Source: Lineus longissimus (Eukaryota; Nemertea; Pilidiophora; Heteronemertea; Lineidae). Taken from it: a stretch of DNA of 64,000 bases. The position numbers and the translations under genes were made by a program. This document shows positions 47,250 through 61,643 of the stretch, piece after piece. The notes beneath the pieces were generated by a model. That model did no database searches, was not told the DNA's origin, and saw only the letters and a program-made list of their open reading frames with translations. Each line of letters begins with the position of its first letter. Position 1 is the stretch's first letter. The stretch lies in assembly GCF_910592395.1 (NCBI RefSeq), contig NC_088319.1, forward strand, positions 15,006,001 to 15,070,000, written 5' to 3'.

Positions 47250-49473
47250 ACTCCATCTAGCACAGTTGGAAGCGAGCCGTCAATTTGCATGCCATTTCTG
47301 TTCTTGACCACGCAAACTGTCCATTATTCTCAATTAAAGTGTTGAAGGTGATGAATGACCATATCATCATCAACTGTCTCCTTCCTATGAAGAATCTCAG
47401 AGTCAGTCATGGTGTTCAGTGCTGATAAACGCTGGCCTTCATAACGGCGCCATGGCTCGGAGCAAGCCTGAGTGATAGCGCGGATATTCAATAACGAGAG
47501 CACGACAAAGTGGCGATGTGATAAGCTATTAGTTCACTTGTTGGCGGCAGAGCAGAGTGACCACGTGTTCATTCGTTTGTTTACATTCCTCTCTTGGCGA
47601 CAGAGGAAGATTTTGGAGCGTGGTTACATGAGTTCTGATGTACCATGTCTGGTAGAACAAGTACAATCCCCTACTTTACGATTAATTTGCGCCGCGCAGT
47701 TTCCCATTTGCACCGTCAAACTAGGTACATGTAGTTGTAATGAAGGAGACTAAATGGGCAACACTTCAGAGGGAACCATGATCGGTGTGTACATAGCAAT
47801 TCTGATTACAACTACCAAAGGGTTGTGGCTTCCAGGTAGAAAATGCAACAATTCATGTACATCTCTGTGCACATCTATCAAGTTTCTTCCAATCTCTGTT
47901 GGAAACTGAGGGAACCAAGATTGTTGGGATTCTATATATACAGATTTCACATCAGGGCAAGACTTCGCGGAATTGCATTTGCTGGCAATGGCGTGACATA
48001 TCTGATGGACAGCTGGGGCAACCTGTCCCCTCTATGCCAATAAATATTCAATCAATCATTCCGATGGGATATTAACAATACTAAACAGAGCAGCTGACCA
48101 CCTTTGATAGGTTTAACCCTTATTTCCACGGTCTCCAATCAAAGGCAAAGTTATTTTATCCGTACGCGATTTCGCTAATGCACACTAATCGTGGCGATTA
48201 CTTTTTCAGTTGAAGAGATACGATAAACATATCCTGAAGATTTCATCGAAATTCATTCAGAACTTAGTGGTACAGAACAGAACTTAGGTAAAAAATCAAT
48301 ACGTGAAGATTATACACGAATACATGCAAAAAATGTATATCGTAACCATGTTTAGTGAAATGTCAACTTCCCTCTTCCTCCCAAACGTATTAAAAAACGT
48401 ACTAAAAAGGAACCGATAATCGTAAGACTGCATATTTACAGTCTCAGTAACAGAAATTGGAACCATAGATTTAATATTACGACCATTACTGTCTCATCAG
48501 TGATTGGAATCGACAGCCGTGATGACTTGTTTTTCCCGTTGAGAGTCAATTTGCATTTATAATCCATATATCAGTCTGTGTATTTGCATTACCGATGTCA
48601 ATAAATGTTGCATCTGGTCACGAAATGGCTGCAACGACGAATATTTTATCCTATTTTTTCTATTTCGGTCTCGAAGAAAAATCTCAAAAAGATTTAGGAG
48701 TTTTGTATCAGGTTTTAAACGCTCACGATAGCGCTATTTTGAAATACGCCCAATTGGGAAATTGAATATTGAACTACATGAACCTTACATTGCCTAACGA
48801 GCCCGATAGCATCTAGATAAGATCCGAGTACATCACAAATTGGTAACTTGTGTATCTTGTAGTTGGTAATGAAATGGTCTTGAAGCCAACTGACACAGAA
48901 AATATTGAAGCGCCTACTGCATCAGGTTTCTTGTAGGGATACGAGTTTCTGTGACCAAAGGAGCGTGATTTGGCCATCCAGGTTAGTGTCGGAAGGGTGA
49001 GGGAACTCGGTCACTCTGGAGAACAAAATATGCACCGATGTAGCAAAATATAGTTGTAGTTGTCTGCTATTTCGGCATGAGATTCCTTTTGAGTCTGTGA
49101 ATGAGGTGAAAGGGGAATTATTTTGTGGACCAAAACTTTAATTAGGCCCTCACATGCTATAATATGTGAGGCGCGATGTAGGATTCGCCTGTAACCGGAA
49201 GTGACGCACCACCGCGCTCCTCGGGTACAACCATAATCTGCAATGAGATTCCATACAAGCAGGAGGTGATTTATCATGGGATAATTGGCCTGGAAGGAAG
49301 GAACTGAGGGAATATTATATAGTGAATGTCAGCTGGGACAACATGGGGTAGACGGAACATCGAGTTAGTTAGTGAAGTGGTCGATTTGGAGTCGGCATGA
49401 GGTCTTGTTTCCGATCAGAAGAAGCGTTCGGAAAGTTTATCTCAGAAAACATAAAAAGCTGTTTTTCCCGCTA
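47250..49473. other. No recognisable gene
   Basis: Short open frames only (up to 93 codons). No domain, RNA gene or clear repeat was seen. Confidence 0.45.
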
Positions 49474-49727
49474 ATTATGTTTTGGTGAATTCGTAGTACC
49501 AGTGATGTTGCTTACAATGTTTGAAGTTGTCCTCATATGTTATTTATGATAGTTGAGATTGTCCTCTATTATGTTTTGGTGAATTCGTAGTACCAGTGAT
49601 GTTGCTTACAATGTTTGAAGTTGTCCTCATATGTTATTTATGATAGTTGAGATTGTCCTCTTATATATTATTATAATGGTTGAGGTTGTCCTCATATGTT
49701 ACTTTTAATGGTTAAGATTGTCCCCAA
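49474..49727. repeat. 94-bp tandem duplication with decaying shorter repeats
   Basis: Two near-identical 94-bp units start ATTATGTTTTGGTGAATTCG at 49474 and 49568. Inside and after them a ~40-bp motif, GTTGA(A/G)(G/A)TTGTCCTC plus an AT-rich stretch, repeats in degenerate form to about 49727. Probably replication slippage or unequal exchange. Confidence 0.85.
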
Positions 49728-52700
49728 ATGTTCCCGTCCTGGTGAAAAACTGTTTCGCCTCTACCAAATGAATATTGTAGGCAGAATCTTATTTCCTGAT
49801 CTGCTATTCTGACACACACTCAGTATTCTACTCCCAGTAGCAATGATGAATATTTAGCTAACAGCCAATTTACGCAAGGACCAAACGGTTGGGAGAGTGA
49901 CTAATTCACACCCAAGGCCAACATAAATATACTAGAAGTTCTGGTATCAAATGTGAGGGGATCTAATTTTGTTGCTATAATATAGAACGACTGTCTTTCA
50001 CTGATGGGGCAACTTTTACTCTATATAATGGAAGGTTAGGGTTCCTTTAGCCGAATCAAATACCCGAATTTCCGATGCGTGGGTCAGCATCTCAAGCGTG
50101 GTCAAGCTATATCGAACTCCCTTTAAATATATACTTAAATGTAATGGGCTCTATCATAAGCAGGCACGTAATCAATTTCACCTCTCACCACTTCAAATCT
50201 ACCACGACATCCCTGTACTCCAGTCAGATTCTGCTTCTCAAGTGCAGCGACGAATTCAGATGCAATCGCATGTATTGTTGTGATTGGAGGTGACATCCAT
50301 TATCCAGTTAACTGTAATTCTTGAACATTTGATTGAACTAGCTGCAAACATCCTGCATGACACCAGTACCTGATTACCGAGCGCTTGTCTTAACTATCGC
50401 AACTCTTCGGCGAACATGACCCTGAATGTGATCATCTAACCATAGAGGATGTGATTGAGGGCGACACCCATTAGCCACGGCTCGACCTCCACCCTTATAG
50501 GCTAATTATCAGCACCATAGTTAGTTAGAAAAGCTGTCACTTTGTTGGTGATTCTCTTCCGTGGTGTGATAGACGATCTGCAGTCCCTGTGAGACATTTG
50601 TCGAAGGAAATTTATATAAAGCTAATGATGGGCTAGCTACGGCAGGATATCTAGTGGCTAGCTGGATTATATAGTGGCCGTGAACAGCATCGGAAAGGTT
50701 GTGTTCAACTTCGTACAGTCGTCGGGGACCATTCCACGGAGACTTGGGTTGGAGATATCTTTGACTCAGGCATACGAAATAGCTTATGTACTAGTGTTCC
50801 TAAAAAAGTTGTAAAACAATAGTTCAACAAGACAAAACCCAAATCCTGTTATTCAGTATCGTCGTTGCGGAATTTGCAGTGAACTGTGTTTAACTTTTAA
50901 CAACCCAACATGCACTGAAGAACACTGGAGGTGTTCTCACTGTAAGAACCCTGGAGGTGTTCTCAAGTTTCACTCATCCAGCCTGGATGGATACCACCAC
51001 CCACCTTAGGCACTCAGGCTGATGGATTATCGTAGTAGTCAGACCTGTATTTATTTTTGGTCTGGTTTGATAAATACTCAAAGGAAGGTGAGACGTTGAT
51101 AAAACGTACATTCTACCCACCAATGGCCCTCTGGTGGGAATTTTACAGCGGAGTTATAAAGAGCGATGAAATAATTCTCATGTTTTACATTTTGTCGAGA
51201 TTAAAGCTATACCAGAGATAAGGTGTTTAAGTGCTATTTTCACCCGAGCTATTCAGGCACTACCACCGACCATGCCCCACTCAGGTAGCAGGGTAGTTTT
51301 CCTAAACAATTAGCAATACGAGCCTCGCAACTCAGTCTGACAAACAATCCACTTTGTTTGAAGTCTCTTGAGTGAGGGAATGCCAGGTAAAAAGAACTAC
51401 AACTTAATTGAATTGAATCACAGAAACCACAACCTTCAGCTACAAAGTGATTGTGGCTCTCATCCTATTTCTCCGAGTACCAGCTCACGAAGTGAAGCAT
51501 CTGCTCATAGTTGCCATTCAGAGAAAAACATGGCTTCATAACAAAAACACTAGAAACATCAGAGAAATCGGTTTGGTTTCTGCGGAATGAAAGAAAGCTT
51601 AGTCTGATGCGCATACTGGAAAGAAATATCTAAAAGTTTGCTAATGGACACCGAGATGCAGAAGAAGCTCTGCCAAATATAGAATGCGGTTATTTTACTT
51701 CGCAAAACCGTATTCTCAATACCACACACACAAGCTTCTTACCCTAATTTTCCAAAGCCTCTTACCCAGATTCGCTGTATTTCCTTTCAGGCTACTTAAA
51801 ATGAATAACTTAGATGTTGACTACGACTTTAAGTGATCTGGCCTTGCGCTCGAAACATGAAATGACAAAGACATTTAAAGCTCGTTTGTTAACGTACCAT
51901 GTTACGACCCTCGTCATTTATCAAGAATAACGAAACCAATTTCGATTTCATGATAATTTTATATTAGAGCCACAAGAGAAATTTCCAAGGTCGATGTCAC
52001 GGTGTCAGTTAAGAAATCTTCACTTAAATACCGCGTTCATGAGAGAGGGCAGTCATCCTGATGATCTTCCTTTCCTCCGGGTTAGGTTTGTGGCACGTTC
52101 CAAGGACATAGTGCAACTTATATTAGATTGTTATCAACTCCATCTAAGGAAGACACCCAGCAGAACCTTTCATACCAATATACAATAAGGCGCCCTACTT
52201 ACGTAAAACGAAACCGTCACGAGGATCAATGGGTTGTTTGGAAACATTGAAGGTCACATCCAAACTCCTCTCCTTTGTACAGCGTCCCCGTAATATAATG
52301 ATACTTGTGATTGTATGAAGGCGTATTTGCCAGGTACTCCAAGGAGCTGGCCAGGGACGTAATAGAGGCAATAACTAAGGCAGACTCTCTAGAGCCTGAC
52401 AAGGGACATAATTGCGCCGGCAAAGGATGAGAGTGTGTTATTAACTCTCGTATACAGCCAGTTTCGAACTGCTCTTCGAAGTAAAGATTTTAGTGCTTTT
52501 GAAAAACCTTTCAAAGTTTTCCACCAACTTCAAATAAAAACCTTAGAAGCTCTATTGGTCTTTATTTTGCTGAAAAAGTCCTACGGAGAGCTTATTTGTG
52601 TTGGCCGGAAAACCATTAAATCTTTTTCAAAAGCTCAGAATCCTTTATTTCTGAGTGTACGGCGACGACAGTAGAAGCAAGAATATGAAGACAAAACATC

Positions 52701-55700
52701 GAAAGGTGTGGCGTACACCAACATGTTTCGTTCTAGTTCATTAAAATAACTTGTCGTTGCACAAACTGACGAGGAGTGAACAACACACATTAAGTTTACT
52801 TCAATCGCTTGTGCAATTCTGAATAAACCGTTCGCATCTGCATGGATGGAATAGTTCGCTGAGGTTGCCTGAATAGGCATGACCTTGGAAATAGTGAAAT
52901 TAACCATGTTTCAATTAAAGAATTCCAAAGAAATCAATGATAGAGTCTTAGATCAATGGTAAAAAACACAGCGTATTTTCGACCGTAACATTTGAAACTC
53001 TTGGTGTATCTCCAAAAGAAATCTATCGGTGATACCATCTCAGTTAGCAACGCGGATCGTGAGGAAAAGATGAGACATCAGGGCGAATTTGAAAGCTGTG
53101 AACTTCCAAAGGAAAGATAGAGTTGAGAGATTGAAATTGGATTAGATCGACGAATGTCTGGAATACTAATTGGTTGTCTGAGATGGAATGCTGAAAGCGG
53201 TGCAGTGAGTGGAATGCGTGAATTTCGTAGTCAAAATCTACCATTAGCTAACTAACTTCTGATCATCCGAAATCCCCAATGGTCAGACATCACGCGCCGG
53301 TAGATTCTATCGTCATTTCCTGGATCAAAAGACATCTACTGCAAAGGATCAAATCTACCAGTTAGTTAGGTTGAGATACACAGATAGTTACCAATTTACA
53401 TGAAATAACACACACACAATCAACTTCTAAGACATGCCACCTTCTACGCACACTGATTATCTGACTTTCAGTTAACCTATGAACTCTTGACAATATGCTC
53501 CTAACAAAGAGTGATTCAGAACACGAAACGTCTATTTACACAAACAGAGCCGGCAACATAACTAATTCATCTTGTATCAATATCAGCCAATACCCCAAAT
53601 CACCTGGGGGGCATAACTCTCAGTTTACTCTACACATGATCTGACCATTGCTCCGAGGAAATCATGAACGGGCAGCGGGGACAAACAATCAAATGCAAGG
53701 TCAGAGTCGTGACTTAGCAAAACCTTTGGGTCAATGTCTTGGCTTGCTTATCATGAAGTAGTCAGTGATATTTCGGTTAGGAAAATCATATTCAGAGGCT
53801 AAACGCGGGACATGCTACCATTCACATTGACTTCTGGAGAAGGTGTAGCACTCTTCACGTTCCACTATCTACAATGACTGGTAAATTTTCCGTCCTTGGC
53901 GACGGAATCTCTGCAACTTTGGTTAAAGGTTCAGCCAGTTAGACCATGCACTTACCTGATCAAGTGTGACCTTTTTAGATGGCGGGCGACTATGACAGAA
54001 AACATCGATATTTCGGGGTATAGGTTCGCTTTATTGATAATGCGTTTTAAGTGAAAGGTTTCACGACATAGACGAAGTGGTTTTCGTTGTAAATGAGATA
54101 AATAACGTACATCGAGACCGGGCTGAACTATATTGGATATGGTACATGTAAATCAAGTGGTGTTTGAAAAAAATGGACTCCGTCGAAATTGGCTACGGGA
54201 GATACGCGAGAGTGAAAATACTGAGAAGGATCTGACAATGTGAATAATATATCAGCAGTGGAGTTTAAAGCCTGCGACTTTTGACTTCCGTCCCGCTATA
54301 TATTTACTTGTATTAGCCTATCAGCGCACCCGAGTCAACAGGGTCCCGAACTTATGGCCCTAACATATCAGCCCGTCAGTTTGATATATGGGGCTATTTG
54401 CAAGGACTAATGTCCCATTTGATTTAACCGATGGAGCGTATCATTGAAATGGTGATATAAATCATTTGGGATGAGACTCGTCTCCTTTTTAACTATCGTC
54501 ATTTATTATATCTAAACAAATGGCAGAGGCCAGATAGCATAGTTGTCTGGAATACAATTGAATACGTTACATTGTAGTTGATTTTATTGCTGTATATCCC
54601 CTTGCAGGAAAAATTCAGCAAATGAGCTCACTATGTTGATGTAATCATTCAGGATGCAACTCACTGACTTTCCGGTCATTGCGCAAATGGTAAAAGTCAT
54701 TTGCTATATTCATAGCAAACAGAGATGTGTCATTTGTTTCTTGTCCGAATTCCTAAACAATGTTGAAAATCCTCAGGGGTACTGTTGTTGTTATCAGACA
54801 GAGTAAATACGAGTAATAAATTGAGGGAATATTGTCTGTATGTGTGTACAAGTAGGCAATTTACTGTTACATCGTGCATAGTTTAAAAAGCCAGCTTGAC
54901 CATAAATGTAGCAGACGGACTCTGGCAATATGCGAAGGCAACGGGTATTAATTAAGTGACCCGCTTTCAGACGACAATTTGTTGATTTATTGCTGAGGAG
55001 AGGTTTTTCGAAGCCCATCCTTCATACCCGTCCAATATAACACGGCATTGTGAAAAAACAAAAAAGTAGTTACTGCAAATAATCCAATCCATCATATTAA
55101 CACGTTGCTCAGTGAAAGGCAAAATTAGGTTGACCGAACGAGAAATGATTCTTTTTGGTGCTTTGGTTCTTTCGGTGATAAATGAAGAAGAAAGAAGTTG
55201 CTTGTCATCAGTTTGTCTCTCAGAATTCCAGTTAATGTAATACATTATTTTAAGGCCACTTTGGCGACTGATAGGACCAGAGGCTATCGATCTGCAGTGA
55301 CATCATGGATGATGTAAACAAGACCTTGAATGTGACGGGACGGCAAAAGGGGGCACTGCTTCCTCGCCCATTATCAATTCTTCTAAAACTCTTGCAAATA
55401 TTCAAGAGACCACCACAGATGTCATAAATCAAACAGGCACTTGCGGTGACTTCCATCAGCTAATGTTAATCGATCCAAGGTCGGGGTGCATATAAATATT
55501 GCTGAGATGAATAGAGGTCCAGTTGATCGCTGATTTCATTTCCAAACTGATACGACTGACTTGCCATTTATCGAGCTCACATGATCGTGTTTGAGGAGCG
55601 AGAGACTTGTGACCCTGAGTCGATACGATTATGGAGAAATTGATAAATCATGTTGACTGAGGCGGTCAACAGAAGTCAAAGGTTGTGGATATTTCCGACA

Positions 55701-58034
55701 CTGATTTGTTCGTTCTTGAAAAGACTGCTCTTGCATTTGACGAAACTGTCAATTGTGAGAGATGTTTTTGTCTTAGAGCACTCTTATTGTGCAACCTACT
55801 CGGCCAAGTGGACTATGAAGATTTTTTACGCGATGTCTAGACGATGGTTGGTAATATATAATTGTAAGTCAATCCTTCCCCGGACCAGGAAAGGCTCGTT
55901 CTTCACCAGACAAAACAGGGAACTGCCTGAATATGTACTGTATTGATCATCAAAAGGTCAGCCGTACTGCGCCTGATGGTTTCTAAAGGTTCTTTCCCTT
56001 GTGAAGAAAATATCAGAGGAGGTCGTGTTCACCAAATGGAACTGGCGGAAATTACCTCTTCTATCGATTTCCTTACTGATGGTTGCTCTTACTTGTGAAA
56101 GAGCCCTGCGATTATATTTCGATGGGGCCAATAGCTTGTTTAGCTTTCTAATTCAGTATCCAATATGTCAGTTGTAACCTGAAGCCACATATGAGATTTG
56201 TAAGAGTCTTTGTTGTTTTCCTACTGATATTCAGCTTTTGATGATGGTAAAAATAGACTTCTTCTTATGCGCCTAATGAGGTTCTTGTATTCCGTCTCGT
56301 TGGGCTTTGTAAGCAAGGAATTGGAGTCGCCGACGAAGTTTGAAATATAATCAACTTTAAAGATACTTTAAATGTGGAAAATGAGTCTTTAAAATGTCAA
56401 AGCAAACGTTGATCTCATCAAATGCCACCTCTTTTAAACCGGACTAGACAGCTAGACATGAGGCTTTTACACCACTCCATGAACCAGTGACTTTATTTAC
56501 AGACTCAGACATAAATCACATTAAGTTGGCTGACCTATTGGTTGTACATGACTTTACACCTTTTACTCCCAACCATTTCCTTGCAACCGATGATAACAGA
56601 TCTCTGGTTTAAGATGATGGCGAAAAATAGTTGACATTATTTCACAGAATCTGATTACACTCCCACATCTTCAATATTATTCTTTAACCTCGCACCAAGG
56701 GGAAATATAAAGGTGACAATAACTTTGTGAAACATGACTGCATCAAGTCTCGGTTGCTATGGCATGTAATGCATGACTGCTTGCTTATTTGATTTATTAT
56801 TTGATTTATCGGTTTAATTACAATGTCACTCTTTAATTAATATCCAAATGGGATATTTTAGTTGAAGTGAAGGTCATTCGACCGAAGATTTTGAGTAATT
56901 TCTGGTGGATCCTAATTGATATTTCCACAACAGTGGCATAAGCGTAATGTATAATGTACACACATGTACACGAGATCTACGCGATGTTGACACTCTCTCG
57001 CGGACAAATAATCATGAAATCTCTAACAATCTAAGCTAAGTAAGTCAACATTCAAAAATTTTCTCACTCCCCGTATGGTTTCTCATATTATTTCTATCTT
57101 TCTTTCTACTTGATGGGTGTTTCTCTGTAGAATGCTACAGTTGATTACTATTATAACCGATGATGGTATTTCCCTCAGCACTAGAAGAATCCAGTGGTTT
57201 TACCTCTGACATTACTGTTTGAGATACGAAGTTATTTTAGAATAAGTCATAAATATATGTGTTTTGTCCCGCAGTTCTGCACACTTTTTCAAGACCCTAT
57301 TCATCATGTTCATCAGTGCCACTCGTAAACTAATCACGGTAGGCCAACGTTTCTTTTCGCCATTCCGGCGCTAATGGACATGTTGCGTTTTCACATAATG
57401 ACTTCATTGATCCAGCCATCCAATATTCCTGAATGTTTTTTTTATACTACTCGTCGTATCAAATGTCTTTCACTGCGAGTGTAACAAAAAGGCTCTCAAT
57501 ACATCGGTTACCATTCGAAGCAACACATGAAGGTCAAATGCCCTCGGCAACTACTTGCTTGCTGCCTAATCAACTTGATAGGTGGATCATTTTATTGACA
57601 CATTGAAGAAAGGTTAGTATAGTATTGAAATGGTGCTTATTTTGATATTTTAATATTTGTGTGTGCTTTGAGTAGGCTAAATAGTGGAAATAGCCCCTGA
57701 TAAACAGTTTTACAGCACATCCACGATGTAAACAAGAGCAGCCATATTTGATTCTGTTATCAAGTACTCTCCAACTCTATGTTTTATCCGGAGGGTTGAA
57801 GATTCTTGTTATATCACTGGTGATGCAGTGCCTATGTTATAGAAGTGTGAGGGCGATAATATGTCGTCCTGTCTCACCAGGAATGATGATAAATTGATCT
57901 ACCACCTATTTTGACACAGTCACTGGAAAGTAATATGAACACGCTATTAAAGGAAAATCTCAGCTTAATCGTCGTAGCTTCTCCGCGAAGGTAACTTATC
58001 CGTTGATTAGACTTTCCTTCATGGCAGACAGCTG
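49728..58034. other. Long stretch without recognisable gene
   Basis: AT-rich sequence with many short open frames on both strands. Small local duplications occur (for example GGAGGTGTTCTCA twice near 50926-50965). I found no domain, tRNA, rRNA or transposase fragment. Confidence 0.45.
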
Positions 58035-58271
58035 TTGGTTGTCACGTATCCAGTATCGATGTTCGTAATCAATACGTTCATAGAGGAAGGACTATGGCAG
58101 TGTAAAGATGGATATCTGATGTCGTCAGGAAAATTTGCAAACATGCAGTGCGCTCACCCAAGTTGGTCTTTGACATGGTTGCGTGAACTTGTCCCCGATG
58201 GCTCCAGACCAGACTTACCAGGCTCATTCATACGCCATAAAACGTATCCACGTTATCCACAACCAAGATAA
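58035..58271 (+). CDS. Possible sushi/CCP-like exon fragment
   Basis: A 78-codon ORF contains W-x-C-x-D-G-Y-L-x-S-S-G-x6-C, followed by P-S-W-S. This spacing resembles the middle of a sushi/CCP module (Y-x-C-x-x-G-Y ... C ... W). The first and last cysteines of a full module are not seen. An AG acceptor lies before the ORF (TTCATGGCAG). The stop falls inside the dispersed repeat described next, so the 3' end is probably not the real exon end. Confidence 0.2.
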   Translation: MVVTYPVSMFVINTFIEEGLWQCKDGYLMSSGKFANMQCAHPSWSLTWLRELVPDGSRPDLPGSFIRHKTYPRYPQPR

Positions 58272-58415
58272 TGTGTAGCCACTACAAAGACTAATCATTC
58301 TGATATCGGCTAAAGTGGCGACCTGGGACCGATCTCTTCGTGAAGTTGATCAGCTCATTCTCAACACTCCCGTCTCGCATTAATGTTTCATCATGATGTT
58401 TCATGTTATGGTTAT
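58200..58415 (+). repeat. Dispersed repeat family, copy 1
   Basis: Shares with 61890-62085 the ordered words CCAGACCAGACT, ACTAATCATTCTGAT, TCGGCTAAAGTGGCGA and TTTCATGTTATGG (with mismatches and small indels). Two shorter relatives lie at about 58935-58975 and 59330-59400. Possibly an old non-autonomous element or a local segmental duplication. Confidence 0.6.
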
Positions 58416-58934
58416 CCGGGGTGACAAGCCTTTTGGTGGATACTAGGGTTTCAAGCATTACAGGAAGATAGTTGGCCTAGCAACACGAGGTTTACCGAGA
58501 ATAAAACTGATATCAACCCTTTTACTCCAAGTGAAGCTTTGGCCACTCGCACGTTTTCGCCAATTCCTCCTGTCCTTGGTGGATAATTGGTCAACCTGTA
58601 TCCAGAGTGTGTGAAAATGCCGGAGAAAATTCCAAAACAAAAACAGTGTCTTTTGTGCAACACATTTATTACGATAAAGGTCGATTAGCAAGTGTTTCCA
58701 GCGCACTGGCAGCATGCGTGTGCTCATCCGAGCCGAATTAAGAAGATGAATAAAGTGAGGGCACCATTGCTTACATAAGCAGACCAGAGAATCCTTCGAG
58801 ATCTGTAAATCGGCCGAACAAAGATGTCGATATTGCCATGGGATGCAACTCACATAGGCTAACAAACACATCATACTTCGTAAAGAATGTTTATGTTGAC
58901 ACATTACAATGGCGATAAGGTACATCATTGTCGT

Positions 58935-58975
58935 ACTTATCACCCTGATATCGCCTAAGTAGCAACCAGGGACAA
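58935..58975 (+). repeat. Dispersed repeat family, short copy 2
   Basis: The core reads ACTTATCACCCTGATATCGC followed by CTAAGTAGCAACCAGGGAC. It aligns to the ACTAATCATTCTGATATCGG core of copy 1 with a handful of mismatches. Confidence 0.45.
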
Positions 58976-59329
58976 CTAATTGCCCATTAGTAAGACTACA
59001 TTCAGAATGCAAGTAATTCTCCAACCATCGATTTTAAAATGGTTGAGGATGGAGCATTCCTTTGTCGGATGAGGTGCAAGGCAAGGCAGTGTGTATTTGA
59101 ATAGCGATTTAGACTATACTTCACCCTGCTTGATCCTCAACACCACGAGAGGTGTCTTGGTCGCCGTGGGAATCACACGTTGTCACACGGACCCGCTTCT
59201 GGCCTCGACTATATTTATATCAACTGATACACCAATGTACCTCATTGGTGATGTATTGTTTCACGACATAACATTATCAACAGTCACAAAGAATGTCCGT
59301 CCAAAAAAACCCAGAAATTCTTTTTGCTC

Positions 59330-59402
59330 GAAACTAATCACTCTGATACCACCTAATGTGACAAACTGCCTAATATACTATCTTTATTGGTCATTCTCCT
59401 CA
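59330..59402 (+). repeat. Dispersed repeat family, short copy 3
   Basis: The core ACTAATCACTCTGATACCAC is followed by GGTCATTCTCCTCA, which matches GGTCATTCTCAGCA in the full-length copy at 61959-62085. Confidence 0.45.
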
Positions 59403-61643
59403 TAAAGGTTAATAATGGCCGATTGTAAGCCCTTAGAGATTTCATTAATATTGTATTGCATTTGTTATGTGACAGTCGCTGGGAGATAAATGAATGTACT
59501 TGGTAGATGGAGGAGCGATAAGAAGTGCCACAAAATGTCTTGTATCCAGGCAATGCTCCTATTTGTAACATCGGAGACAAAATAGAAAATTTGTTTTAAG
59601 TATCTAAAACAATCTAGATATAAGTGTCTAGTGTCATGGCGTCACCAAGTTGTCTTAAAATGTCTTCAATCTTATGGATTAGAGGAAACTTGTTTGATGT
59701 TAATAGATTAAAGTTGGTTTCCATCTGCTTCTCTGCCTCTTTGTTAGGACGCTGTCCTGTCATAGCTGACGTTTGTTTAATTTTTAAATTTTGTTCCCGA
59801 GATCAAATTTAATTCTATTGAATCCCTCAACATTTGTTTATCTGATGTATGCCAAGAATTCGATATGGCTTTATGCAGTGTTCTCTGCACTGGGATGAAC
59901 CTAATTCATTGGAAACTGTTTCCCCAGAAAGAAAACCTACTAAAATGTCAGCTTTTATCAACATGACCGAGAATATGGTGAATTGGAATTGACGCATACT
60001 ATTGAAAAACATCGCGCCCTTTTTCAATGTCAATAAATTGAACTGAATTATTTATTAGGACAGAGATTGACATTACCCTTCGTTTAGAAGCCAACCATTG
60101 TCAAGTTCTATTCTCAGCTTAGAATGTTGATATTTGTTTAAAAAAAGAAGATTCCTTATCAGTGGATTAATAACATTTCAATGATTTATTATATAGATTT
60201 AACCCTTCATGCCAGAACTAAAAAGTCCGTTTTGTTAAATGTCGCCATCTTATCTGTCTCACTGAGTTTTGGAAAAAATATATGACTCATGTCTGTGCAT
60301 GTCGTTAACATACAACTATATTTGATTTATACTTTCCAATGAACTTTGGTTTTTAGTCCAGTTAATGCGATAAGGACACAAGATCAGCCATACTCCTACG
60401 CGTTTGTGACGGCGTTTTATCGAAACATCGAACAATGAAACATCAAGGGTCATCAAGAGCAATAATGATAAATGTGACAAAGTATATTCAATAAGAATTC
60501 TTTATCTCCATGTATTTGTAATACCCATTTCTATAAATAAGCATCATTTTTTTTCCAAAGCAAAAGTTGCATTTTTGCGGTTGATGCTAATCCCATCAAG
60601 CGCACAAGCGAATGATATTTTGCGATTTCTTACGTCAATTGATTTACCTACCATGTAAGGGCAGGTGGGACCAGGTGGGACATCATAATGACTTTTATTT
60701 AAATGGTATTCTTCTACAAAAAGGTCGAAAGATTGCCATTCGCTGCTCAACTCTCCATAATCTGTGGTACACGCAGCGACTAGATTCTTAGTCAATAGAG
60801 TTACATGGCATTATCTCGGGCTCTTTCGAGGAACATCCGTCAGTGTATATCCGGCATAAACTAGATCGCCAACTCTGATATTTTAGAAGCCATATCGAAA
60901 TGTCGATACTTTCCGTGTTTCTTGAAAAATAAAGAAAGAAAGGAAGAATTTTCATCGACGATTTTTATTCAAACGTTTCTGTTCCAGTTACCAGAAATGG
61001 AATGAAAAGGATTTATTGTGCATACTTGTGTATTCTTCATTGTTGTCTGGTTTAAATGTTAAAAATACACCGTCCGGTGAAAGAGGATTCGGGCTCTACA
61101 GGAAGTCTTCGAGCTGGTGCTGAGGAAAGGGATGAATAAGAAGTATCACTCGTGGCTGAGTCTCATGAAGAAAGATTAGGGAAATTCCCACGTCACTCGA
61201 CACTGAAAGGCCACGATGTCATAATGGCAATGGATAGCAATCAAGCAACAAGTTTATTCAACTCAAATGTTTTCACAAAAAATATTTAATTTGTTACATT
61301 CTACATGTATCTGACTTGTTTCGACATCATTACAAGTAATCTATTCCCCTTTCCGAATAATTTTTCAAAAAGCATTAACTAATCATATTTCATTGAAATT
61401 ACGATAATACACGATGACACGATATTTTCGAGAATTTTCAATAAATATTTCCGACGGATTCCGAAAAAATACGATAACTTAAAAATTACCCAAAACAGAG
61501 TTTCAGTCACGTAATCGTTTTTCATTCAGTTCTACACGCCATTGACTTAGTTAATAATCTAGTTATTCAAGTCTTGAAGCAAAACCAAGTTTGTACGTGG
61601 ATCGAGTGGGAGATGATATTAAAAAAAACTCACATCGAATGCT

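Noticed and set aside
58458-59024. Minus-strand 188-codon ORF
   Set aside because: It has no ATG in the first ~32 codons, overlaps a dispersed repeat copy, and shows no domain or splice pattern.
60544-60795. Minus-strand 83-codon ORF with an AG acceptor-like start
   Set aside because: The residues look protein-like, but there is no second exon, domain or copy to compare, so support is too weak.
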